From: Holacanthus passer
Lineage: Eukaryota; Chordata; Actinopteri; Pomacanthidae
DNA: 64,000 nucleotides
Assembly (NCBI GenBank): GCA_025331565.1
Contig: JAFREQ010000017.1
Location: 496,001-560,000, forward strand
Direction: 5' to 3'
Of the stretch, positions 48,778-61,328 are shown one piece after another. Made by a program: the position numbers and the translations under genes. The notes below the pieces were generated by a model. The model was not told where the DNA came from. It did not search any database and saw only the letters and a list, made by a program, of their open reading frames with translations. Each line of letters opens with the position of its first letter. Within the stretch, counting starts at the first letter, position 1.

Positions 48778-49070
48778 CAGGATCCCAGCTGGGCTTAAAC
48801 ACACACAGACGGGTCCTCAGAACAAATATTAACTGCTCAGCCTGGGAGGATTGGGTAGGATCCTTGTTTAAGTGTGTAATTTAGTGGGCATGAAAACATA
48901 TGTTGAAAATCCTGTTAAAGGCATTAGTTCTAAACCAAGTGAGAGCTCTTCATAGCCTTTTGCTTGCTGTCACGATCCCAGCATCTCTATCAACAACGAT
49001 ATCTTTTTTTTTAGGTGCTGCACAACAAAATGTCTGCAATGAATTTCTATGGTGCTGATGTTTCACTTAC
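48778..49070 (-). other. robo2: possible RS-exon downstream of the recursive splice site
   Basis: Vertebrate recursive sites are normally followed by a short RS-exon whose own donor competes with the reconstituted one. Scanning downstream of 49070 on the minus strand, the first donor of good quality is CCTG|GTGAGTG, with the last exon base at 48778. That would give a 293-nt RS-exon. The sequence contains stops in the frames, consistent with a non-productive exon. This is a hypothesis built on one donor match. Confidence 0.3.
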
Positions 49071-49158
49071 CTAAGGAAGGCAAGGTCGTCGTTGAGAAGG
49101 ATGCAGCAGAAAAGGATTGTCAGGAACAGTCATGAAAAAGAAAAAAAAAAAAAACACT
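49061..49158 (-). promoter_or_regulatory. robo2: candidate recursive splice site (ratchet point) in the giant intron
   Basis: On the minus strand the sequence GCCTTCCTTAG|GTAAGTG joins a 3' splice site directly to a 5' splice site, with the junction between 49071 and 49070. Upstream there is a CTGAC branch-point match (A at 49120, 49 nt before the junction) and a T-rich tract of about 20 bases at 49136-49154. There is no AG dinucleotide for 84 nt (49073-49156), a classical AG-exclusion zone. The position fits: about 26.8 kb upstream of the Ig2 exon and at least 14.9 kb from the previous exon. Recursive splicing is known in long vertebrate neuronal genes and, as I recall, ROBO2 is on that list. 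Use in this species is inferred; the -3 base is T rather than C. Confidence 0.6.
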
Positions 49159-52100
49159 GGTTAGTTGGAAGTAAATAGAAAGCAACAGCAATCTTCAGTA
49201 AGAAAGAAAGCAATGCAAACCTTGCATTTCCCAGAGGTCTAAGAGGAACTAACCGTGACCCGGGGTTACTGTTAGAACCCAGTCTGAGACCACTATCATA
49301 TTCCCTACCCCACTCCTACATGCCCTCTACCTCTTCCCCCCTCCACCCCTGCATCACCCCCATCCTCCCAGCTTTCCTTCTGACATCTGCTAATCCCCAG
49401 ACCTCTGACCCCAGGAAATTTACTCTCTCAACCTCGACCATTTTCTTTCTCTTTTCCCTCTTTATGCCTGGCGGATCACCATTATCCATTATCATTCCAT
49501 TGTCTGAGGCCAAGAAAAACAATTTAAATTCCCGTGAACTGACATCCACTTGCAGGCTAAAGGCGGTGGGGTTATATATCGGGATGTGGGGCTAAAAAGT
49601 GTCTGTGGTGTGATAGTCTGGCTGTGTGATTTTCACCAAACACAATAATAAGATATATATAGTGCCTTTGCTCTCGCAGAAAATGGGTATTTATTACATA
49701 TTTTACGGTTGTCAAAGACATCTTCCACACCTCCACCATACATTTGTGGCAATTACATTTTACTTAATACCTACAGACAGCAGGGATTTTTATATGAATG
49801 CTTACAGTGCATGTTAGTGTGGGCCAGGCTGGTACAAGTAACCTGCTAAGAGCAAAATGCCTCAATGTTCCTGTCATTTTCCACTGACTCAAAGATCAAC
49901 ATGTGGATTCTTTACCACATAATTATCCACAATTAAGACGGAGGATTGTGTGAATAAGACTGATGCCGATGGCCTAAAAATGTCACAGGGAAGATATTTC
50001 TCAAGTGAAAGCGTTACACCTGCATCCCCAAGGCCAAACTGCAACTAAAGCAATAATAACCTGTTAAACTTCTTCCTCTTAGAACTGAACTTGATTTATT
50101 AAATAACATTGATTCTTGCATAAAAACTTGTTCTGTAAAATGGTAAGAATACAACCAGAGGCATTATATCATACCGACTGCAACCCTGGACTGTGTCAAG
50201 GACAGATAGCTTTACTACACTCAACAATGCAGTATGCTTTTAAGAGGCCAGCATTTGTTCAACTTTATTTAACACAGAAGGTGACGAACATTTTTTAAGA
50301 TAACAGCTTGTGTTCACATTGGCTGAAATTAGGATACACTATGGTGTGAATTTCCTACAATTTCTCATCAGGTTTTCCTATAATTCACAATTCTGCTTTC
50401 TGAGGCTAAAAAAAGAGACAAGCTCAAAGTAACATTACAGTACATTTATACCATTTATCATTAAAAAGATCTCCACCAGGTGTGTCTGGCTGAAAGAGAG
50501 GGAGGTGAAATATCTGAGGCAACAGACGGCGAAGCACCTACTGCAAGTGCCAGGTGCAACCAGCGGAGATTGTTTTTATAGATGTGAGCATAGAATCATG
50601 TAATGGTATTATAACTATTTTAACTGAGCATATCAGGTTCACTTTACTGTACAAACTTGATGAGGAAACAAGAAATCCAAACTACATTAGACATAAGCCT
50701 GAAGGGGATAACAAATAGACATAGAAAAAAAAATGAAAGTACAATTTCTAAACAAGATTTTCAGCAGGTAAGCTAAAATCTTGCTGCTGAAAACTCAATA
50801 TGATGCTCACAAATTTGGAGACATTTTGAATAAAAGCCCCAAGTCACCAATTTCACTAAAAACGACAAATCACATTAACTAGGACGAGATTTGCATTTAC
50901 ACAACTAATAATTAGTAAAACAATGAACTCAGCATCACCCAACGCTCCGGTCCCTGGAGCAGAAGAGACAGACACCCCCGCTAAGAACTAATCTGACCAG
51001 AACAGAGGAACATCAGGATGCTCCTGTTGTTGATCTGTTGTTGATCTGGGCTGCGTTGGCACCCATCCAACTGCGTGGACCCCGACCCCGGGGCAGAGGG
51101 GCCCTCATACGCCCCACTGTTCCTGCCCGCCCCAGGATCCTGGCACCACATGGCACACTCCCACATTTATTATTCATCCACTTCATTACCCTCCACAGAT
51201 ATTTTACCTTCACGCTGCAGCCCTGATGCTGTGACCCCGGGGTGGGCATTGTGCCGGTAAAGTACCACCCCAATGTCATATCATTCATCCCCTCACTCTT
51301 GAAGCCCTGAGAACTAAAGTGAACTGAACTGAAGTCGAGTGCTGCAGAGAAGTGGATTTGTGTAGAAATTGCCAAGAGGACACTGGCCTCATCTATCTTA
51401 GGTCAGCATGCTAAGCGCTTAGAGAAACTCGGTCATTCCTAAGTAAGGATATCCAATCAATTCCAATAGCCCCCAGGGCAGTCACCATCCCAGGACCCCC
51501 GTGCAAGTGCTGTCTTTCTGCCTCCCAACGCGTGGATGCAGGCAGCTTATGTGTTGGGCTGAGCTCAGTTAATTGCTTGCTGATATGACCCTGTGTGGTT
51601 TGTGGGAGAGTTTTTAAGGGTTAGTTGTTGTGGTTGGAGAGATATTCTCTGGCCCATAAACGAGAGATTAGCCTCACAATGGGAAGGTATGCAGCACAAC
51701 TTTCCTGTGGGAATAAGAAGATATGAGCCCTCCATTAGCACAGTCGGGGAAGCTGAGGATTTAGAGTCTGTGTTACTGATGTGCTGTATGCATCTGTGTG
51801 TGCGAGAGTGTTTGTGTGTGTTCGTCACGATTTTCTGACTCGAGTTCAGAATATTAAGAGGTAGAACTAGACTATGTGTTACTGGACAACCGGACAACAT
51901 GCACATACATTTCTTCACTTATGTCCTCAGGAAGCCATTCACTTTAGTCCTAAAATAGATCTATTCCACTTCCCTTTTCTATATTCAACACACCAACATC
52001 AATTCAAGTATTTTAGGGACCTACTGCCAACTCTCTTGGCTGAAAGAGCAGAATTAGAACAAAATTAGAAAATTACAGACTTCAAAGGAAATGCAATGCC

Positions 52101-52795
52101 AGTTTTTATAATTGCATTTATTTTTCTATCTTGATTATTTTCCCCTGTTTCTCATAAACCAACAAACTGTGGTGTGCATGTTTATTTTGGACACCGTCAT
52201 AATAATTCAATGTGAGCACTAACCCAGCCCCATAATGACTTCCCTTTTCTTTGCTGTTATTTCTGTGCCACTGCTCTGTGCCAGGACGCTACAAGGCTGG
52301 GGTGACCACAGAGGAGTAGCTCTGGCCTGGTTGTGGTTCTTGGATCTAGCGCTGGGTTCTAGGCTGCAGTCCATTTCAAATCCAGCCGTTTTTTTCCCCC
52401 CTCCTTTCCACCCTTCATTTCACTGGGGCAACAAAACGGCCACACTCCTTTGCACTGGGATTGTGGAGACTGAGCCACATTGTACTCCAAACGTACAGTA
52501 TAATTTTCACAGTGAAGAAACAGGCCAACAAGGGCACAAATGTACACATGCATACATGCACTCCGTAGGATTCGTCCTGCTCCCTCCTGCCTTATTTGTG
52601 CTTTATAGTATCTGTTGTGTACATCTGCGTCTGTGGGGATCATTAGCACACACTTGAAATACATGTCCTAAAATAAGCAAAGAGTCCATCTCTAAATGAT
52701 CAAAGCCTCTCTGCTGTGGTTAAAACAAAGCAAACATCCAAGTGGAGCCCACAGAAAGACACACAAAACGGGATGTTTATCCTTAAGTGAAAGAC

Positions 52796-52814
52796 AGAGA
52801 GAGAGAGAGAGAGA
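52796..52814. repeat. (AG)n microsatellite
   Basis: About nine AG units within a purine-rich stretch. Confidence 0.85.
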
Positions 52815-55800
52815 AGCAGACAGATGGAGAGCAAAGAACTGCTTAAAACGGAAAAAAAAATGTGATTGCTAAAAAAAAAAAAAAAAAACCCAAAAAAACA
52901 GAAGCAGTGTCCCCAAAAGACCCACACAGATATCAGGTAATAATTTGAGGCATTTTTTTGCAGCATTTATTACTAATTTGTCCCCACAGATGAATATTTT
53001 AGTTATCAGTTTCTAGAAGATTGCATGATGGACTGAACACTGTCAGAGTCTGCATTCCGTTCTCCATCTCTTACAATAGCAGAATGTATTTATCATAATA
53101 ACACGTCCTAAATGCCTGCGGCTGTGTAAAGGTCATAGGTGAGGAAATGCATAAGGATGAGAGGAGGCCCCCAATAATTGCAGGAATATACATTACTGCA
53201 CTGCTAGTCAATACGTATACATTGTTAATAGATCGATGTACGCTTGCCATTGACTGGTGCAGACGCAGCCAAATGAAGAGTGGGGCCATAAAAATGACCC
53301 ATGGCTGCATACATCTCTCCTTGACAATTAAACTGATTACATCTTCTCACCTTCGCATCGTTAACTGTCTCACCATAACAGCAATATAGCTAAACTTGCC
53401 AAACAGGGAAGTCACGGCAACAGAAGTTACTGCATATTTCACCATGTAGTGGCAATATTAAAAAAAATGATGTTTTATAATTATCCCCAGTGAGGTTTGG
53501 TTACACAGATGTTCCTCACACTCGATCCCAAAAAGATCTCATGTGTTGTCCTCCTGTGGTGATAATCCTGAACTTGTTGTGTGGTACAATGGCAGCCTTT
53601 GCTAAAACCCTTCAATTACCTCCCCAGCCCCCAAGCGCCCCCAACAGGATGTACGACTTTCTCAGACCATCAAGCAGAGATGGGCCGATTGAAAGCCTCA
53701 ACATGCAGTCACACTGGGTACAATTATAGACCACTACCCGCTCGTCTGCCCTCTCAGCCCCACCCACGCATGCACAGGGGGTCATTACCTCTACCCTCAC
53801 CATCAGGCTGCTGGCATCCAGTTGGTCATGAGCTGTGGTGCCTACATGTGGTATAAATGAGGGACAAGCCATGTGCGCTTTGTGAAACTAAAGCGGCATC
53901 ATGCAACACCACAGCAAAATGTTCCAGCAGTTCTGCAGGCTTCAGGGCCAATTAGATTAGAAACAGCAAAACTGGGTTTACAGGAAGTTCCAATTCACTT
54001 AACATCTGCTGAAATAACATGAAGCCGTACATGGCGAATTTCACCTGGTGACAACTGATGCTCGATCCATAACATTGTCACTGAAGTCAACAGAATATAA
54101 ATAGTGTATAAACCGAATGGTAATGAGCACAAGCAAAAGTGATTCATGTTGAAACAGTGAGAAAACAGGACACAACGCCCCATCATTCACTGCGTTTGGG
54201 TTTTTTTTTTTTAACAGCTCAACCTTTTTCCTTGGCTCCAGAAAGAACCTCCAGCTGCGTCTTGTGCCACCATATGCATGAAAAAGGGCCATCAAAGAAC
54301 ATATTTCTTTCATTCCAGGCAATTTCCCTAATCCCTGATGAGCTGCAGGGGAGAGGAAAACATTATGGATGTGGGTTAGCAGGTGGTGGAGAAGGGATTT
54401 TGTGGGTAGTGCATGAGTGTACCCGTTTCAATGTGTGCATGTGTGTGTGAACACAAGTTTATCTGAATACATTTGCATTATCACGACGCCTCGTTTAATG
54501 ACTGAACCTTTTTTTATTTGTATTTCTGTTTATTATAGTCATTATAGTAGTGTGTGTGTGAGCATGTGCATGTGTGGATATTTGGATATGAGCCTGACAC
54601 ACACAGGCCTCTGTCCCCCAGGAGGAGGGACTGAGGAGCCTTGAAGTAGCTCCCAAGGATTAGTTTATCCAATCTTCTACTAATCGGAGATAAATTATTT
54701 CCACTGGTGAGTCCTGCTCAAGATCCCTCTCTCTTAAGACTCCTCTCACTTCAGCTGGAAGAGAGATGGCAGAGGAAAAAAAGCTAAGACGCGTGCTTCC
54801 TTTCTTAAACAAACTTTGAAATCCAAACACTGGCTACCGCTGCCTCTACTTAAGGTGCAATTGCCATTGTTTCTCCAAGTACTATAGCAGGTGATGGTCC
54901 AGTGACTAGTGGCTGTTCTCTCATATTTCAGGTCAGGACACAGCAGGGGGGGATGCCCTCCAGAAAGCAGTCAGTCCAATTTTCCCACGTCACCACCAGC
55001 TACCCCCTGACAGCTCTGAGATGTGGGCTGCAATAACGAGGAACAGCAGCAGCCCACAATGTCAGCATTTTCCTCTCGGTGCTCTGACAAACCTCTGGGC
55101 TCTGGGAGGAGGCGGGGGCCGCGGGGGCAAAGACGGGGTGCCAAGGGCGGGCTTGTTACGATTTAATAAGTGTCATTGTGGGGCATTATGTCAACTGCAC
55201 GAGCAGGCTGCAATTTCTGCGCCATGCATCTTATGTCCTTTCATGGTTAGTGTTTGGGAAGCAGGACACACATTTTTTTGCAAGCCTGTATTTATGCAGG
55301 GAAGGTCAACTGAGTACAATGTTTTTTCAGCACCTCCTCGCTTCACATTCACAGTGTCGCATTCACACGTGGAAGCTGCCCAGTCTAGTAATGTTTGCCG
55401 CCAAGAAAATGCACAGCTGGGAGTTAAAGCCTACATCTCAGTAGTGGTTGCTGAATATTGCTCTTTTACATTCTCCTCCCATATATCCACAAACACGTGG
55501 GAGTCAAATAGGGGACCTTGCTGACTTCCCTAATGTGCTTACTGGTTTTTGTCTGGGATTTATGGCTACATGTGCGGAAAAGCAGCTGGAGTTCTGCTGG
55601 TTCAAGGAGAGTTTGGGCGAGATGGGCTCGGTGGGGTGGACAGAGGACAGGTAAAGTACAGCTGATACATCAAACACAATTGGTGTCAGATACTGAGGAG
55701 AACTGCACCATCTCAGCAAACCATTCACACTGTAGATGTAAGACAACGGCAATCAAAATGGCCTTTCAACAAACCCTCTTCTACTCCACTATTGGAACGC

Positions 55801-58800
55801 TAGCTACAAGGGAGTTTCCATTACTTTCTGGCAAAAGATCTTGGCACTGACAATAAATGGGGGGAGGAGAAGGGGGAGTAAAAAAACCTGTGAAATCTGA
55901 CTGGCTGACTTCCAAGTCTCTTCTTTTTATCTGAACCCTGGCCTCACACTCTGCCTGGCTGCCTGCCAGAGAGACTGTTTTATTATTCCTGCACTTTTTT
56001 CCACTTCTCTGCATACTCTCTTTCTCCTGCATTCTCTTTGATTCTTGTCTAACGCTCTTTGCTACTGTCTTCTCTGCAGCACTCTTTTATTCCCTTTAAC
56101 ACATCTCCCACAACAAATGGTGCCCCGTTAGTACAGCATGCATCTTCCTACCTGTACTCATATCTAGAACTCTTAAACTAGTTAGAACAGTATATGTGGC
56201 TTTTCTCTATGTAATAACAGAGACATTAAATATCCGACAGGGGAAGGTTAAACAAATTGTACCCTCTTTTTTTGATGGATTGGTTCAATTTGCACTGCCT
56301 AACTCTTCACTCGTGTATGAGGAGGATCCCAAGTGTAGGACTGCTGAGCAGCTGGGGGTGCTTAAAAAGCGCCTTTTCACTCCCTGCCAGTTTCCCCCTC
56401 TCAGTGTACTGCAGAGAAAGCCAATGATTTATGAAGCAAACAAATTTGAAAATGAGCACACACCACTTCAACATGACACACCACAAACCTGCTGATCAGA
56501 GACAAAAAGAGCAGAGTGTGCAGGGCACAGCCTGCTGGTTCAACTCATAGACGTGTACACTTCAGTCTCCGGGGGTCCAAAGCTTCTATGTACCATGTAA
56601 TTCTCCATTAAAAAAGATGACGTTAATTCAAGTTTGATACAAAGACTTTATCACGTCAGTCTGACACAGGTGCCAAAACACAATGATCACTGAATGCAGG
56701 TGTTAAAATAAGAGCTTATTTAAAGTGGTTCAGGCAATCATACCAGCACATCACAGAAAGAAAGAGATGAAGATGATTAAATGAAAGTGTAATATCTGAT
56801 GCATATATCATCCCAGTTCAGCAGGTTGGATTATGGTGCATCTTTTTTTTTTTTTGATTTCTTTGTATTTCGTCAAACATGTCATATCATACCGGCATTT
56901 CAGCAGGAGGGGAATGAGTGAGTAGCAGGAGATGGCGGGTGGTGGTGATGGGGTGGAGGGTGGAGGGTGGAGTGGGGTGGTGAGAATATCAGTTCCGTTC
57001 TTCCCCTGAGGGGCCGAGATATGTGGAAGCAGCGGGGAGGGGAGAGCAGGTGCATGGGAATTCAGAATTGCATATGCATGCTGCTCAGACTTATACAGCA
57101 AGCTATGGCTGGAGGAAAAATAATGCTCAAGAGGGACAGCAAGCAGTGGATATGAAGGATTGGGGTGGAGGCAAATTGCAGCCTGTTTGACCCCAGCCTA
57201 GGCTTTGCAAATCCAGCCTGTTCCGCTCTGTAGCCTGACTAAGGTTTTCCTGAGACCAACATCAAGGTAGAGGCCACCCCGGTCCTCCCCGGTCGTCCTG
57301 AGTCATCCCTCGTCAACACTGGAACTAATGTGCTTGAACAAGACATCTAATGGTTCCTGCGAGTATCAAAGGCCTGCCCCTGGAAAGGCCTGTTCCAACA
57401 GGGGCCCCCTCGGCAACAACACGGGGAGACAACAGGATTGGGGCTCCCTGTGTGTTTAGATCATAGCACAATCACACAGGGAACACAATAGGGTCCGATC
57501 ACGACAAGAGCCAAAATGAGAGTACACAGACCCCACATTGAGATCAATGCAGGATATTGCAGAGAGTAGTTTTCCCGAGACTTCCAACTGAAAGACTTGT
57601 TTTGGAGCGGAACAGCTGACACATTGATTTTTATGAGATGAGCGTAATATGTTGTGATTTTTTGGGGGGGTTTTTTTCTCACTGATCAATTCCTCTCAGA
57701 AACTATACTGAACTGTGTAGGAGTCAGGATCCTGACAGGACAGCTGAAGTGTGGAGACTATAGAGAGATTTATTGTAAAAATCAAACAGCTGAAAAAAGA
57801 CTGAAAAAAGAAGGAGAGAATGTCTCCTCTTCCCCACTCAGCAATGTAATAACCTTTTAAATCATGTTTGACATTTTTAAGTTGGCACTGTGGAGATTCT
57901 GGCAATATCCAAGCTCTGATATTAAAACTGGTTACTGGCGGTAATCTGATTGCTTTGTTTGATGATTTGCAATATGACACCCATCCCCCTCGTCCTCAGC
58001 CACCACGCAGTCCGCTTTCCCCCTGGAGACCATCCATTCCCGCCCAGATTTGCCCTTGCCCTGACACTGGTTGCTAATGGTGCGGCTGTCAAGGGAAGGC
58101 CAGTGGCAACAACGGAACGTGGAGACCCGTCTGTTGAGCTTCTTTTGGCTTTATGGTCTGAATGGACAAGATGAGGCCTCTTTTAACACTGCAGCAATTA
58201 TAGGGCTGTCCCTTTCTAACAGCTGCTAGACATGACTGTTGGAGTGACTGACTGTCTGTTTGAGTGTCAAGTCAGAAACGTGCACTGATTGGTCACGGAG
58301 CTGTATAATCAGCCGCAGTGTGGGATGAAAGCACACAGATGAAAATCAGATCAAAACAGTGTCAAACATCCACGTGGCCATCAGTCTGCGCTGATTGAGT
58401 GTCACAGCATTTTCTGATTTATTGTTGCTCTTGATGAAGGTGAAGTCAAATTAACTGCCAACACTTGGTTGCAGGAGTGTAGCCACAGTGTGAGGTGTGC
58501 AATCTGGTAGCTGCTACGGTGCAAGGGCAAACGTCAGGCGGCGGAACAGGTGGGAGACCGCAGCCCGAACTTAAGCAGGGACATGAGAGGGAAGGAGAGA
58601 AGAGGTTGAGAGGCAACACAACAGGCTCGTTAATTAGTGTAGCACAAATGTCTTCATAATGAGCCCTAATCACCTGAGCATGGCAGCGACTGTACGGCAA
58701 CGGCCGAGCAGCCATACTGTCCGACGGCGGAGCAGGTACCACACAGGGGAGGAAGAGGGGGAGAGAAGCCGAGATGGAGAGGAGGTTGACATGAATGCAA

Positions 58801-61312
58801 AATGGAAAGCGTGCAGAGTTTCTGTGACTGAAATGTGCATGACAGCAGCCGGTCTGTGTTGTGTATGCGTCTATTCTCTGGTGGCATAGTTAGGTGTTGT
58901 ACCTTGGATTAGAGGCTGGACTAATTGGCCCACTGGGCACCGGGGAGAGGGCTGAGAGCAGGGCTGCTGTGACAGCGATTTCCTCAGCAAATAAATCATC
59001 TAGTCCCCTTCTTCAGCATCCTGCTACATCTCAACAGTTCTGTCATTAATGCCAAGCCTGCTCAGCTCAAGAGACATATTTACAGGCATTGATTTGATTA
59101 TGGTTATTATAGATGGAAGCACTCTGCAGCATCACCTCACATGGTACACAAATCTCCCAAGGTAGATGTTGTTCACAGCTCTATGCGGTTTAGCTGCTGT
59201 TTAATAATGAAAAGAGCTGAGAGTAAATAAGGCTCTATAAAGAATATGCATTTGTATCTGAGATATAAAATATAGTGTATGAGGATAAGTAGCTTGTCTT
59301 GCTTTCTGATAAACACAATAACAGTCGTCACACTGGCAGCTATTATTACTCCCACAGGTGTGTGTGTGTTGGCACAGAGAGTCATTTGTGGTGAACTAGT
59401 GTGAATCAGGGACAGGAGGAGGCTTGTCCTCGTCTGCCAGCATCTATTCTGTCTGTCCCTGAAAAGTGGCTGTGGCAGGAGTAAGACCACAGAGACGTGC
59501 TGAGCTTCTCTCATCCCCAGACTGAACCCTCTCATCACTGCTAGTCAGATAGCTAAGCTTTAAAGAGAACATCCCCACTCCCTGCCACTTACTCATTTCC
59601 GGATTACGCGACTCTACAACCAGCGGCCCGATGCATGGAACACAAGAAGGAGGGTCAACACATCATGTCATCAGAGAAAAGCTGCCACGCACAGACGGAA
59701 ACTGCAGTCCGCAACCTACCACTTAGTGAAGAGGCACGCTGAGATTTAGATTAGATGGGTTCAAATTATACCCAAGAGCTCGCAGCTTAGTTAGAGGGAG
59801 GATTAACATCTACTTCACGTCAAGAGCTTTCTGGTTGTAACATCCACAAGAACATACTAACACACGCACGCACACACGCATTGCATTTACTTTAGTTATC
59901 CTCAACAGAATCAGTGTGGCACCGATGGCAAGCTGCCAACCATATTAAGACTAAAACCCATTTCGTAAACCCGCTAAAAACCCGCTATTTGGAATCCCGG
60001 CCACAACATCCCAGGACTCCTTAGGAGCCTGGCGGATGGTATGGAGAGCAGGTGACGTTCGAGGCTTTGCTTATCCTGTGATGTGAATTTATATTTAATA
60101 GTTGCTAAAGGAATAATTGCAACAACAAATCAAAAAGTTGGATTATTTCATATCAGATCAGGAAGCAGTGAAGGTGATGAAAGCTAAGCTAAGATAAGCT
60201 GCATATACTCTGGTGGAGTCAAAATGAAAGCCTAATCTCCATGGAGCGGCTGATAGGGGTTAAAACAGTGAGCAGTAAAGCCTGGTAAACATCTTTGGCT
60301 TCTCTGCTAATCAGCCCTCGCCCTACCCCACCTCCTCCCCTCTCTCTCTCTCTCAGAGGAGCTGCCACTGCCCGGGCCACCATATTGTCATTAAAGACCA
60401 TGGCATAGCAAGGGAGCACAGGAAACCCCAGAGCCACATCTCAGGAGGCCCGACCGCTCCGCCGAGGACGGCACTCGGTCCCAGCCACGGCACTGCTCAC
60501 ACAAAGGCGCAAACAAACAAGCAGGAACACAGACTGCCAGGCAGACAGACATATGTGCGCACATTCATTATATGCATCTTCAAAAGTAAAGGGGGAAGAA
60601 GCTTTTTATAAGGGGCTTCTTTTTATCTCTTGAGACAGACCGTGGAATGGATCAGTATTCTATTTAGCTCTACATAACACCTAAAACTAAATTCTCAGCT
60701 GCGCATTTTCTTGGAAAAAACCCAAAATGCCGGTTTCAACTAAAATCCCTCCTGCAGGCTTTTTTTTTACCAGGCAGGCTCGAGATTAATTGATTCCAAG
60801 CTGAATAGTCCGCTAAAGAGAAGGGTTTAAGCAGCAATAGAACAGAGCCGCTGTCTGCCTTGAACTATCAGTAGGATCTGTCTCCAGTGGATACTAAAAA
60901 AACTGGAGGCAGGGCCGTAAGACAGGGAGGACTATAATCATCTCCTGCATATGTGTGATGTGCGAGAGTGGGGAGATGGGGCGGCGGCAGTGTCTGGGTG
61001 GTCGAAAAAGGGAGGAGAGAGAGAGATACAGGGAGGCTGAATCCAAACGAGGGGGCTTTTCTGCAGACTGAAAGCGCCTGTGTGTCTCGAGCAGATGGAC
61101 TATTGTCTGTTGAGTCCTGGGGAGTGGGTGCTGAGAGTTTTCCTTGTGCCCAGGGTGGCCCATTCTTTATCCCATACTTCACCTCTCTGTCTCTCCTCAG
61201 CCTTGGGCTTTGTTACACTCTGTTTTGTTTGCTGTTGTTTTGTGCCTCACTATGTATCTCACTTTTGTTAACCTTTTCTCATACAAAACAGATAGATTAT
61301 TTTCTTTCGTTC

Positions 61313-61328
61313 TTTTTTTTTTTTTTTT
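61313..61328. repeat. poly-T run
   Basis: Sixteen T in a T-rich neighbourhood; no attached retroposon body recognised. Confidence 0.85.

Noticed and set aside
55021..55524. 167-codon plus-strand open frame
   Set aside because: Biased GGGGRGGKDG segment, no domain, no splice or promoter context; most likely chance in a G-rich stretch.
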